A DNA stretch of 64,000 bases from Haemonchus contortus (Eukaryota; Nematoda; Chromadorea; Rhabditida; Trichostrongylidae): NCBI GenBank assembly GCA_000469685.2, contig LS997565.1:31218645-31282644 (forward strand). Reading direction: 5' to 3'. This document shows positions 24,304-36,879 of this stretch, in pieces. The notes under the pieces were generated by a model, which saw only the letters and a program-made list of their open reading frames with translations, was not told the DNA's origin and made no database searches. The first letter of the stretch is position 1. Every line of letters begins with the position of its first letter. The position numbers were made by a program, and so were the translations under genes.

Positions 24304-26177
24304 CAAGGAAGGTCTTTCAGGGCGTGGGACGCTTTTTGAAAATGGTTTTTTGCATGGTATAGGAGCATGAGCACTGAGTATAGAACTATGGTCCATTTCC
24401 GCTAAATGGCCTTCTAAATGCCAAAAAACGACTGAAAACGATTTTGTCAGAAATCGCCGTTTTAACCCATTCAGCGTCGTTTGTTTCATTCAAGGCGTCG
24501 ACTGTCCGTACAGTAGAAGGCGCCAGTTGACTGCGCATTGAAAATAACGTGAAAGGTAGCCAAAAAGGGGGGCCACATGTTGAAAAGTGCGGGGAAGTTT
24601 CATATAGTCTCTCAACGGTTTAGATGCCAGCATCGTCGGATGGTGTGGTGGATAGCGATGTGGACTTCGAGGAAAGACGACTAGGATGGGTTGATGGTTC
24701 GGAAACTCCGGGCTTCGCCGCTTTTGCATTTTATGCTGCCAATTCCAGATTGGCTCCATATTGCACCAGGGCCTAAGCAAGTGCCTGACTGGTCATGGTC
24801 GTGACCAGGACCAGCCAGGCATATAACCTCTACAAGCCGTTAGAGTTTGTTTTGTGGCGCACTATCAGTGATCAGTGAAGGAGCTTCCATGCTCAACACT
24901 CCCAGTCCTCCATCTTTCCTACCTCCGAGTCCTCCTTTCCTACCCTCCCCCCCTCAACTTCCTCACGTAGTTTGTAGTCAAAAAACTCGATATCATATCA
25001 TCTGGACTTCGGACATTGTATGAACTGCACAGTCCATACAATTAATGCTATGGACAGTAATAGTTTGATTGTTGTCTTATTTCGACCGAACTCCTTCAAA
25101 ACTGATGAAAGGCTCATCTAATTCCGATGATTTCACCGTTTTCTACCCTAGCGTTGATCTCGCGCCGTTAAAGGGTTTTTGTCCACTATTCTGGTTGGTC
25201 ATCTCCATTTCCTTCTCTACTCACGATCAGTCACTCATCTTCTGCAGTTACCTCGACTTCAGCAATGTCCTTCTTGTTCGTGTCCTGCCAGCCCTTCATA
25301 CGGACGCGAAGTTAGGGGATAGTAGGTTGGGAACGGGTATCGCCGAAGCCCTTCATCTAGTCATCATCTAGTGATCCAGCGCTAGAATGATTTCCTTCAG
25401 GGCTGACAGCTTTTTATATCAAGCCTAATGCTCATGGATGCTTCAGCAAGAAGATGAACTGAAAGAGAGTCTGATTGGTTCTCCCACAGGACTCCGTGGT
25501 GGACGCCCAGAGGAAGGTCAGAATCGGGAAAAAAGGACTCCCCATTACAACACTTATTTAGTGTGAATTTAAGAGGCACCTTTATACTCCTGGGATTGTG
25601 AAGCCTGGAAGCTCCTCCATAGATAGCGCTCCACACAACGAATTCTGACGGTTTGTAGAGATGTGCCTGGCTGGTCCTGGTCACGACCATGACCAGTCAG
25701 GCACTCGCTTTGGCCCTGGTGCAATATGGAGCCAATCTGGAGGTGGCAGCATAAAATGCAAAAGCGGCGAAGCCCGGAGTTTCCGAACCAACAACCCATC
25801 CTAGTCGTCCTTCCTTGAAGTCCACATCTATCCACCACACCATCCGACGCTGCTGGCAGCTCAACCGTGGAGAGCCTATATGAAGCTTCCTCGCATTTTC
25901 AACATGTGGCCCCCTTTTTTGGCTAACTTTCGCGTTATTTTCAATGCTAAGTCAACTGGCGCCTCCTACTGTACGGACAGTCGACGCCATGAATGAAACA
26001 AACAACGCTGAGTGGGTTAAAACGGCGGTTTCCGACAAAATCGTTTTCAATCGTTTTTTGGCATTCAGAAGGCCATTTAGCGGAAATGGACCATAGTTTT
26101 ATATTCAGTGCTCATGCCCCTATACCATGCAAAAACCATTTTCAAAAAGCGTCCCACGCCCTGAAAGACCTTCCTTG
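24304..26177 (+). mobile_element. ~1.9 kb foldback element, copy 1
   Basis: Left end CAAGGAAGGTCTTTCAGGG at 24304 is mirrored by CCTGAAAGACCTTCCTTG ending at 26177. The arms are about 600 bp each and align throughout, including CATGAGCACTGAGTAT and GGCGTCGACTGT. A unique centre of about 650 bp separates them. The flanking triplets are TGA (left) and TAA (right), a near match to a 3 bp duplication. A second copy sits at 48627-50629, where the centre runs the opposite way. Short conserved frames within the arms are read on both strands and are not clearly genes. No transposase domain seen. Confidence 0.85.
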
Positions 26178-26179
26178 TA

Positions 26180-27500
26180 AGTGAGCACAAAGATCAAGGA
26201 AGCAGACTATCATTTTCGAGTTGGTTGGAATAACTTACGTACAAGTTACCAAAGTAGGCAGATTCGACCTGCAAATTATTGAGAAACATCAGAGCTGCGA
26301 AACTGCTTCAATTCTTGAACTCGGTGATTCTATCTCTATATATAAAAAACGGATGTTGACGACTTCCTAATCACCTGCGGCGTAACTTGAAGAGCATGAT
26401 GGACCGATCCGTTGTAGAACTTGGGAAAGTCAACGTCAGTAGGGCAAAACCGAAAGTAGTCACCAGGTGACCTCCATGTTTTCAGCAGAAGAGAAGATAT
26501 CTGAAAAAACGAAGCACCAGGTGGTCATTGTCGACATGATGATTCTGGGCGCTTCGAACTCCTCTTTCATACATTCCGTTTCGTGAACCACGTCATCACC
26601 ATGAACCAAGGCTCAAACTATTTTACATAACAATCTTTTCGTTCAAATTGCACTCGATGACCTTGGAAAGGAGTGGACTTCTCTGCAGTTTGTTCCCTCT
26701 CTGTAGTTTGTTTACTTTTCAGGTCTATGTATAACGCTTCCAGATCACCTTCGTTTTAACGTGGTGTTGTGCTTGAGATAAAGCTTGGGCTTATCTTATC
26801 TTTTACATTATAAAGGCCTCGTTTGAGTACAAGCGACGTGTGGACACTCGATGTTCACGGCTATGTGAATTTTGACTAGGGCGCCTTCTTGAGAGCGCCA
26901 CACCGTCGCATACTAAGGCACAGCTATTCTCCAGTTTAGAGGACAGAGTGTAATGGGTATATTCTGTTTTTGTTCCTTACGTCCTTACGATACTGTTCTT
27001 TTCAGCTGTACAGGCTCCGAGTACTGAGGGGACAGATCGTTTGAGCCCTGCCCAACTGAGTGCAAGCCTCGAACACTTTGAAGCTTTAGCCACATCCATT
27101 TTTTAGCCTTGAAAAACTACTTTCGTCTCGCTATACAACGTTTGCAAACAGTGTTATATATTTTTTCAAAAGGTGTTTTTCGTTTGAATGCACGCTCTTA
27201 CCATCAGGCGCAGAACTTTGTTGATGGGCATTCTGAAAGTACTATGAACAGCAATCCGTAGGGATTCTATATTCCGTTCCGGAGCTGAACCTAAGGCTCA
27301 GCAGTAAGTGAGGAACAGTTGGAACCAGTGAACCTATTTCAGGAGATGATTGGTTCGATACCTTTATCCCCTTAAACCGTTGAATTTTGAGTCGTTTCGT
27401 GTACAAAAGTCGTTTCACCCTCTTCTTGTTGTTCCTCTGCCCATATTTATAAAAGTTTGATTACGAATAGTGCTACTGTTGGAACTCTTACTATAGTCAA
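26180..27500. other. intergenic, nothing recognised
   Basis: No frame or repeat with visible boundaries. Confidence 0.45.
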
Positions 27501-27510
27501 ACCTTCGAAT

Positions 27511-28191
27511 CTACGTCGAATTCTCGCTTGTTGCCGGAGCTAATCGTGAAGAGGGTGTGATTTGGCGACTCTCCGTCTGCCCTTTCGTCCGCGTGCTCTT
27601 CTTTGCAGTGTTCTGCAAGGCTTTTATGACTTGCAAAGCTGTCCTTGTACGCTGGGCAGACAACACCTTTTTTTGAGGTAACGCATATGTAGATTGCCCA
27701 CTCACTTCACTTTTCAACTCCTCTCCTGTTTCTTCAGTGTAAAATTGTGCGACTGGAAGGTGAAGATAGAGATTTTCTTTATGGATCACCCTCTTGCATA
27801 CAGGACAGGACCACAGAACACTCAACATCGTCCTAATAAATGGTTATAAAAAGTGAATATCATGTGGAGTAAAATAATCATGAGAAAACTGCTGTGAAGG
27901 CAAAATTATGAAGAGGAAAAGAAGGAAATAGCACCGATGCCGCATTGTGCTATGACAAGAAGGTAACTGAGAAGAAGCTTGCGCAGTGCTTATATAGTTA
28001 TGAGCTTTTGTATGTATTTCATCACCAACCGCATATTTCAATACCTCACTGAAGGTCAACCCTTCTCTTCGAGACCACCTTGCTGCTTGAAGTTTCTGAG
28101 GTTCTGTCGATCCTTTCGAACGATAACGCAGTTCCGATTGAAGTGATGTAATGCGCACATCCCTACCACGAGTCCTAGAAGGGGGTTTCAA
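27511..28191 (-). CDS. possible small two-exon gene, unrecognised
   Basis: Exon 2 on the minus strand (27511 to about 27832) follows a TTTATTAG acceptor and reads MLSVLWSCPVCKRVIHKEN, then a basic, Ser/Thr-rich tail ending SENST and a stop. The CPVC pair with two nearby His hints at half a zinc-binding site but does not complete a C2H2 finger. A frame opening MKPPSRTRGRDVRIT at 28191 could be exon 1: a donor at AAG|GTGGTC would join in phase. Alternatively the acceptor just before the ATG is a trans-splice site and exon 2 is the whole gene. No homologue recognised. Confidence 0.35.
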
Positions 28192-28199
28192 ATATTTTT

Positions 28200-30040
28200 T
28201 ATGAGCGATACTTAGGGTCTAGTATGGGAAAGTCAGAGTGTACAAAGTTGCAGTTGTATTCAAGAAGTGATGTCTAGGTGAAAATTTAGAACTTTTGCAC
28301 GTCGCATTCAACATCCCTAAATTTATACGACTCGCGTGCATCGCTGAGAGGAAGTGCCATAACCCGGACTAGTACTTAATATAAAAAGCTCTGAGGGTAC
28401 CAGCTATTTGCAAGTAGAAAGTCGTAATTTAGCGTGGAGTTTCAAGAAATTGACGTCATATTCGTCCCGTATTCGCGGCCTGGAAGCACGGATATCGCTC
28501 ATATCCCTACGTCCCTACGTGACTTTGAACTATGCTGTGATTGGCATTTCAAAAAAATGCTGGCGACGACAAATGATTCCTTACATTTGCTTTGGTTGTA
28601 GGGCTTGTAAGATAGCTCATCGTGAGGCATAGACACAGCCTATATCAATCTATCACTCGTTGACATACTGAACTTTCACTCGCTCAATGGACAAATCGTA
28701 CCCTCTGAATCCTGTTCTTCCTCATTATTGCACGCCCCGAGAGCTTTGGTGCGCAGGCTTGTATAAAAACGTGAGGCGGAAGTATTATATTATCTTTTTT
28801 GATTCTAGAAATACCGTGTTACAAGAGCATTCGTATAGCTACATCGTAAAATAGTTCCCAACTGATTAGAATTGCTTAATACTACCCAAAAATTAGTGAA
28901 GTTAATATTTAACATCAAAACACCACTTCTGAGCACAAACTCAAAGTTATTGACAGAGCACAGATGGATTTTCCTTTCTTTTAACGATGAATGCAAATTA
29001 CTTCAGATTACAGTCAAATTTTAATTTCTGAACGATCCAGTGAACATAAAACAGTATTTTTTCAAATAGCAGAGGGGGACAAAATGCAAAAAATTGATAT
29101 TATGTGGTGACTGATGTAAAAATACTTCATGAGAACAACCCGCCCACGATATCTACGGCAGAACCTGTTTTTGCTTAATTTCAAGAACTGCCTGTGAGGG
29201 GGTGTAGGCTTCATTACATGATCGTCAGATTTCAACGTGTATACAATACCAACAATATCAACGTACGTACTCCTAGTGGCTATTACCTGAGAATGATATT
29301 ATAATGTCGTCGCGAACGAAAGGGATATTATTGTATGCTCTTGGATCCCTCGACCCTAAACGAGATCAGCGAAGACTTTGAAATAAGCTGATATTGACGT
29401 GCCTAAAGTGCCGAAAATTGCCCTCAGAATAACACGGCCTATAGTTTGTAACCGGAAGAAATGCCACAGACACAAATTCCGGACCGCAACCCGTGGAATA
29501 CGAGAAGTAGAAATATGTACAACCTGTGGAGATACTGAGAATCAGGAACAGCTAGAAATACCTCAGGCTCTCTCTGGAAAGCCATAAATGTGTGCAGAGT
29601 AAAGCGAATATTCAAAATAACATAGAACCATTATGAGCAAAATGAATAGGTACAACTATTTGAACAATGACACCTACGAATAAACCCCTATGGGCGGTAA
29701 CAGACACAAGAATAAAAGCGGCCAACTCAATCAGAAAGGGAAAGTACAACTTAAAACATAAAAATTATAAAAAACTTACGTAGTAGTTCGTTTCACCTCT
29801 TACACTCATACTAACCATTCCATTTTTCGCCAACCACGAGTAAATGAGGGTTGGCAAAACACAACGTATATTAGCGTCAAAATATAACAAATGATAAAAA
29901 TAGAAAAACTCAGATGTCATGAAGAAGGAAGAACAGAAACAAGAATAGCAGAAAAAACAGACAAAGGTAAAAGGAGATAAACTCACAAAAACTACCTACC
30001 TAAAAAACTTATGTTTGATACTCAGTCAAACCTTAGTTGC
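28200..30040. other. intergenic, AT-rich, nothing recognised
   Basis: Only short frames. The sequence becomes steadily more AT-rich towards the retroelement at 30 kb. Confidence 0.4.
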
Positions 30041-30049
30041 GTATCAGAA

Positions 30050-32740
30050 TTAGAGCGCGTTACTGCCGGAGTTGACAAAACCCTTATGTAAAGGGAAGAG
30101 CGATGGACCATGTACAATTCGATGGAGAAACTGAAATCCAATAAAGTATGTCGGAAATCCGGTATGACATATGTTATGACAAGTACTTTTTATGATACAT
30201 GCCATGATAAATCCTTCTGAGTACCCATTATTCAGTAAAGCCCCTTTCATTCCTTCGATTTCAGTAATAAAACATTCAAACTTGGGACAAGTATTAGCTA
30301 TACGCAATGTCTTAGTGTATATGACTGAGATCTCATTGGAAAGGAATATGTTAGCGCAATGATGTGAAAACCTTATAACTCCGGAACTGAATTCATCTGT
30401 CTTATTATAGGATGTAGTTATAACCCTATTATCTTTAATGCCAATTGATAAGTCATAACCGTTGATTTTAGGTTCTCATGAATGTGTATGCAAAGAATTT
30501 TCTTTAGCTTGATCACTTGAGTTATGTACCTAAATATAACCAACAAGTCATCCACATATCTATATGGAATGAGCACCTTACTGCTATCATATTTATTTTC
30601 AATTGGAAAATTAAATTCCGTTCTAGAAAGGCTAGGTCAGCTAAAAGAGGACCGGCCTTGAAGAAGTCCTTCAACCTGTTCAAAAATAGAGTTTCCGATT
30701 ACACAAATACTATTATTTAGCAAATATTCAGTCAGATAAATGATGTTAAGTATACTGAAGTATCTGAAATTTCCTTTATAATTTTAACCATCTGTATAAG
30801 AGACCCGATATCCCTTGGTAGTAATCAAATTCTTAGCTGCGTTTGAAAAGAAATTTTTATTATATTAGTAATGTTCTTAATAATAAGGCCATGTTCAAAA
30901 TTAGTAAACATATCAGTAAAACAAGTTCTTCACATAAGTTTATGCTATAGATGAACCAGTATGGTTTTATAGTCTTATTGCAATCATGCACCACATGATA
31001 ATACTTGGTAAAATGTGCATCAATATAGGTTAGTACAGTCCTAAGCTCTGAAGCAATTAGCTTAATACTACTATTGTAAGCCCCTGTAATAGATTTGAAT
31101 TTGACTGGATTTTTGTGTAGTTTAGGACTGGCAAATATCAAAGGTGAACCAGCTTCTCGATCACATTCAATATTACTGTTACGGCAAAACAGTTGATGAT
31201 TCGAAATGATTGAGTATTTATCCCAAATACGAGACATTTCGTATGTGTTATAAGTATTGCCATGAATGGAACTATCATTAGAATAGTCATATCTTATTAC
31301 CATTTCATGCATCGTTGACTAAGTAGAATTTTTTGCAAATAACGCCATAATTATCACTAGCTTTATCCAGTGGGCAGAAAACATATCCTTTTTGATATTC
31401 ATTAATGGTAGCTAGCCGTAAGTTTTTATTAGTTACAAATCCTACTGTAAGCGAATGAAGGTTTTACTTTTTATGATATAGAATAAAGAAATGTTTTTCA
31501 ATTAATATTATTTTATCAATATTTAGTTTATGTTTGTGCTTGTAAGATGCAACAATGTTACTCACTATCTCCAGATAGACTTCCTTTACTTGTCTCCTAG
31601 TAATCGCTGTATCCGCTCTATATTTAGTTTCATGTCCCAGTAGTTGAGATTTTTTTCTTCAATTATATCCAAATCACCTGTAACAATGTGCCAATGGCTG
31701 CTACTAGTGTACCGTTTAAACTTATCTTTTTACATGCACATCCAGTGCTTATAATTTTTTCCAGTTCTTCACTGGTTAAATCTTTTAGCATTCTATTATA
31801 ATTATAAATTTTACTAGCTAGTTTGTATATTGGGCGAACCCTATCGCTATCAAGTATGATTCTTTTGACATATCCAGAGTTGAAGATTCTACCGAGTGGA
31901 AGTTCATTAAATACCCTATTGGTGAATTTACTACTATATTATGGAAATTGCTTCTAGTTTTATTAGCTTTCTTGATGTTAAAATACAAATTTGCGAGTAT
32001 ACATATTATGAGAATCCTAACTCACAAGGACCTGCATTGATAAAATTACCGCTGAAGGCAAACCTAGTTTATTAATTTCATCTTTCCTCATAATTTTGAT
32101 GAGTCTATAATATTGTAATGGTTTTTTGGTAGAGAGATTATGAGTTTTTCTCCACCAATTTCTCATATGTTACTTTATTTTTGTTTTTGCTGATATTCTT
32201 TCCCCTTTTTCTTTGTCTACGCGTGATAATATTGGGTGAAAAATAAGGTGGGTTTTTTCCAAAATTTAGAGCCTTGTTAATACCTGTAATATTCCCGTAT
32301 CCTTTGATGTTATCATTTAGTTCGAAAGGATATGGGGTCATGAGCAATTTGATCCAGAATAACTCTTTTTGAAATAAAGTAGTTCTGTCGTTGTTTTCCA
32401 CTGAATCCAATATGCTACCTTTGTTACGTCTGTAAAAATGATTGTATATAGAGGAGAATTGATTTCATGATTTGTAATATAGTTTATGTGTTCCGCAATT
32501 CATTTTTTGATTCTTCTTATAGTCATTCCCACATATTGCTCATCACACTTATTACAATTAATGCAGTATATAACATTTTTACTATTGTAATTAGTATTAT
32601 TTCCTTTATATGCTTTATTTGTAAACCGGTAATATTGGATAAAATATATTCACTACAATTTGTAACACTGCATATTCTACATTTTTCGTCATTACATTTA
32701 TATGTTTCTCTGTTTTCATACCCAAAATCCAGAAGGCAAT
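30050..32740 (-). mobile_element. Penelope-like retroelement with upstream (permuted) GIY-YIG, decayed
   Basis: Reading the minus strand from 32740 down, these blocks appear in order. First, a Cys cluster CNDEKCRICSVTNC (about 32.7 kb). Second, a GIY-YIG core VIYCINCNKCDEQYVGMT (about 32.51-32.58 kb), continuing past a stop as EHINYITNHEINSPLY. Third, FWIKLLMTPYPFELND and GYGNITG (about 32.3 kb), the motif that follows GIY-YIG in these elements. Fourth, a linker VRPIYKLASKIYNYNRML with CACKK (about 31.8 kb). Fifth, reverse transcriptase PLIFASPKLHKNP (about 31.1 kb), GPLLADLAFLE, catalytic YRYVDDLLVIF (YVDD at 30547-30558), and LLNNGYSEGFI (about 30.2 kb). Several frameshifts and stops show it is dead. 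Endonuclease before reverse transcriptase is the permuted order of Naiad/Chlamys-type elements. Confidence 0.8.
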
Positions 32741-32932
32741 AGTTATTGGCTCCATCTTTTACCTTGATGGAATTTTTTAATAATAGTCGTTAGCATTAGT
32801 GACATTGTTGTTTTTTGACCGTTGAATCTTAGTATTTGGGAGGCCAAACCCATATACAGAAAGGAATCTTCCCTGAGGTTTGGCAAGGCTGCTGCACAGG
32901 AGGTGGCTCTCCCTGCGTGTACCATGAGGAAC

Positions 32933-33003
32933 GACTAGCACTGGAAACGTCAAAAATTGACCCTCTTGCCATTTTTGACTTCTATAAACCTCATCAGTGC
33001 TAG
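32933..33003 (-). other. two-step stem-loop beside the Penelope-like element
   Basis: CTAGCACTG (about 32936-32944) pairs with CAGTGCTAG (32995-33003), and inside it GTCAAAAAT (32949-32957) pairs with ATTTTTGAC (32971-32979). The minus strand contains CTGATGAGG at one stem edge. It lies about 190 bp 5' of the retroelement in that element's orientation. Confidence 0.45.
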
Positions 33004-33009
33004 CCCCTA

Positions 33010-35340
33010 TTTTTATTAGAAGGTATGGCTCTCTCTAGGGTTTTCGGAAAAAGGTCTTTAAAGGGACGATCATTATTTTTTTGCTAAAAAATGATAAAGG
33101 CGGAAGAATAATCAAAAAAATATAAGATAGAAATGAAAAACGAAAAAATTAAATGTAAGTTGTATAGTACGGATGGATCTCTTGACGTTTCAATTGGTCA
33201 ACGTACTGATATGATCTATTCCGTTACTGTATCGACGTATTGAGTAGCATGGCCACCCCTATGTAAGGGTGCACTGTCGTCGTTGTGGTGCCTTGTTGTC
33301 GTTCACTTCTTTTGGACTTTTATTCTCCGCGTTCTATTGTTTCTCTTATAAACGTTTATTCTCTTGCTCACCGGACGCATCCGACTGGTCCACGCACCCG
33401 CACAAGGTGAGGTTGATTCCACAAAGTAAAAAAAATAAAAAGGAGGAAAAAACCAAACGATGAGCCAATTACCACCACATATGTATAGCTAAAAACAGAG
33501 GATAAATATTTAGTAAAAAATTACTAAGCAGTACACCCGGGGAATCGTAGATTTTATCAAAAAATATGTGTGGTAGACCAATCACTGATCTCCGATCAAG
33601 GTATGGCATGTGAGGTCATACCAAGAAATGTTAAAAAGCTAGTACATAAACCCCGCAAACCAGAACGAACCTTGTCGTTAACCACAATTATGGTCAGGTT
33701 TCCATTTGCAGTGTGTGATTGCAAATGTCCACGCTATGTTTAATTATTTCGTTATTGAATACCTAGGATTAATCGTTAATAGAATTGGAGAACGACATTG
33801 CTTTTAGATCACAGGTTTCGATGTCTGCAATGCTGATCAGAAAGGGAGGCATAACAGACAAGAGGAGCAGATCAATGAGTCGGTACTAGCGAAACAGATA
33901 AGGGTGCTGTTCGTACTGAATGTTGAGGGAAAACTTATCAAGGAAGATGTAAACAAGTTTTTGCATGCAATATTACAGTAAAGTGAGGTGATACTTGAAA
34001 TATTTAAACACAAACGGGTTTCTTTTCAATTTAGATACGATAATGAAAAAGACATTCCCCTGAGCTGAGTAAGAGGAGCAGGTAACAATGGAGATTCTAC
34101 TTCATTCCGGGTGAGTTATGCTTATCTTTGAACCCAGCTTATTTTGTTTGCGGTTTAAAAACCTCTTTGGGCTGAGATGAGCTCAAACTTCTGGGAGCAC
34201 TTCTTACAAATAGGTATAAAGAATTTATACTGCTATAATCGGAAAAACAATTGTAACGTCAAACTGTTAAGGAACCAAACTATTAAAATTGTGAATGTTG
34301 TGTTAATGTGAAATGTTAATTATTGTGAGATAATATAACTATATTAGCTACAGGAAGTATCTATAAGGAAGTAAGCGATGTGAATAAGAAAGTAATAATG
34401 ATTACAGGCCATACCTACGTAGGAAGATAAGAGAAGTGCGCGTGCAACAAAAATTACCAAATCCAGAGGTATCAGTAAAAAATGGCTTTGTGACCGTTGG
34501 ACGGGGGCATAAAGCATTAGTTAGTTAGTATTTCAGTTAATATATTGAGATGTTTAAAGTACAATAACATCAACATATTATGGACTACAGAGAATACGAT
34601 CAACAGAACTACCAATAAGATTAGGACTAGACTACAGTGACTGGAGCGGTACACCGATAAGAAGTCCTCTAACACAGGCAGAGTTAACAGCAATGAAGTG
34701 AGTGAAATAATAAATAACATAACTATCAAGGACAGATAGAAAAACAAGCAACTTAAAGGCTTAAAGAGAAAGTTCTAGGGAGTTTCAGGGAAGAGTTCTA
34801 GCCTGGGGGTCCATCAGTATAGAAGAGATGTTGCATGTCGAAAGATTCGATAATATAATCAGTAATATCGACGTCCCACTCGAGGTTAGTAGCACACAAA
34901 TATCAGTATACCCAATAAATGTTAAGTAAGTGAGAATGTTTAAGGGAAAGAGATTGTCGCGCAAAAGAGAGTCGTCTGTATCGCAAGCCCAAACAACAAG
35001 AACAGGAAGAATGGAGCAATAAACGAAGGAAAAGTTGGAATGACAAATAAATTGAGTTATCGAAGTTTTATATTCTATGAACGCTTTTCGCGTTATTTGA
35101 TAAATAACCTATTTAATTTATGTATAATTATTGAAAATGAATGTTTGAAATGGAATAAAAGGCCACTGACGCAAAGGTGGACTAAGATGCAACAGTCTAG
35201 TCACGATTAGAAAATGAAAATAGAGTTGTGGGCTTGAACTTAGACAGGGAATCCGGAGCGTTTATGTTTTTTGTTACATTTTGTAGAGGCTAGCCGCTCT
35301 GAATGTGAAACTTCTGGCTCTTATACTGGCTCTGGGCCTA
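33010..35340. other. AT-rich intergenic, nothing recognised
   Basis: Low-complexity AT-rich DNA. Frames are short and without domains. Confidence 0.4.
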
Positions 35341-35347
35341 GGGAGAT

Positions 35348-36760
35348 TTATTTTGGTTTAACCGCCCCTGGTTCGAGAGTGAGCCATATGATGAAGATTA
35401 AAAGAACCAAATAGATCACTTCGGTACAATAGCTTGTGAACCATGCGTACATCGAATACCTTGCGCCGTGATTCCAAAGTAGAGGGTTCAAAGTATTTGT
35501 TGCAAATAGATGCTTAAGGGAATAGAATAGAAAAACTCTCACATCTGCAAAGGATTTTACGCGTAAAATTGCTTTGCACCTTCCCAAGCGCTTCAACATC
35601 CTCGTTCAGAAGGGTTGAACAGAGCAGCACCACTGTCAACCAACGGCCGAACACATGTTCTAAGCTTTGATAAGGATGAACTTATTCGTTGAAGGCAAAC
35701 CCCTGAAGATTTTCAGTGTACGCAATAGGTCCAGGGTACACCGGGTTCTGATGTGTTTAGAAAAGTCAAGTGTGTCACTATAATGAAAACCTAGGTCTCT
35801 CATAGAAGTGACAGGAGTGATTGTAACTCCTTCAACTGTACATAGACTAGAAGAAATCGCGGATTTTTTGCCAATCGTCATACACTTGGTTTTGTGTGGA
35901 GCGAAGGAGGACTGCCACCACTTTTCCCAATAACTTTGGATGTTTATCGCCCTCTGCATCCGCTCCCGGTTCTTCGCTTAAGTTATGACTTTGGGAATTT
36001 TTTCATCGTCAGCAAACATTTTTGTTGTAACACCTAACCCATTAAAAAAACAAGGTGTCTCTGCTGTGTATATATTAAACAATACCGGTGACAGAACTCC
36101 CCCTTGTGGCCTCCACTCAGCACTCTCCCACTTTCGGAGAAATTCTGTCCCACTCGCATTTGGAAGATCCTGCATGAAGGAAAACGGAAATTCAACTTAC
36201 GAGTGTGGAGTGGAAATCTAACATCTCCAACTTATGAAGCAGTCTTTTGCGTGGTACTCTATCGAAAGCTTTCGCAAAGTCAAAGTATATAACGTCACAG
36301 CATCGGTTATTACTAAGTACTACGGTCCAGCCCTCAAGGCTGTCAATCATGGTCGTCCCCACCGACCTCCCAGGGACAAAATCATGTTGGACACGTGGTA
36401 TTATTCTGTTAGCTGCAGCATACTTGAGTATGTGTTCCATGGTAACTTTCTACAAAGTCTACAAAACAAAGATGTTATGCTGACAGTTCACTAATTCGCA
36501 GGGTTGGAGGAAGGTCCTATCTTAAGAACAGGGTGACGAAACAATGTTTCTATCGTGCAGGAAATTCCTTATTAAGTGATTGGTTGATGTTGGTTAGGTA
36601 CGAAAGCGGCTCACATATAACATCGGCCACTTTCTGGATGAAGAACAATGGAATGAAGTTAGGAGTGACTGAAAAAGATATGGGTCAGCTCATAATCCGT
36701 TTATACGACTGATCTGCATGAAACCATGGTAGCTCATTCATCGTCGAGGCGGAGGTCGAT
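35348..36760 (-). mobile_element. CR1/Jockey-like LINE reverse transcriptase, 5'-truncated and broken
   Basis: The minus strand carries, in order: VADVICEPLSYLTNINQSL (about 36.6 kb); QHDFVPGRSVGTTMIDSLE and VIYFDFAKAFDRVPRKRLL (about 36.2-36.4 kb), the palm motif A; PQGGVLSPVLFNIY and KMFADDEKI (about 36.0-36.1 kb), the catalytic box with FADD; HKTKCMTIGKK and LGFHYSDTLDFSKHI (about 35.7-35.9 kb). A C-terminal tail runs to about 35.35 kb. Frameshifts separate the blocks. It abuts another retroelement fragment at 36.88 kb. Confidence 0.85.
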
Positions 36761-36879
36761 AAAAAGCAAGGAACATTAGCATCTCCGCAGAGTGGACCAT
36801 GTTCGTCTTTCTTTTAATCTCGGCATAGCCACACTTGTTTTTTATGCTGTTTTAAGCCTTTCCGAGATTTACAACTTTA

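Noticed and set aside
29399..29587. 62-codon frame with two CxxC-like pairs
   Set aside because: Cys spacing does not fit a zinc finger, and there is no splice context.
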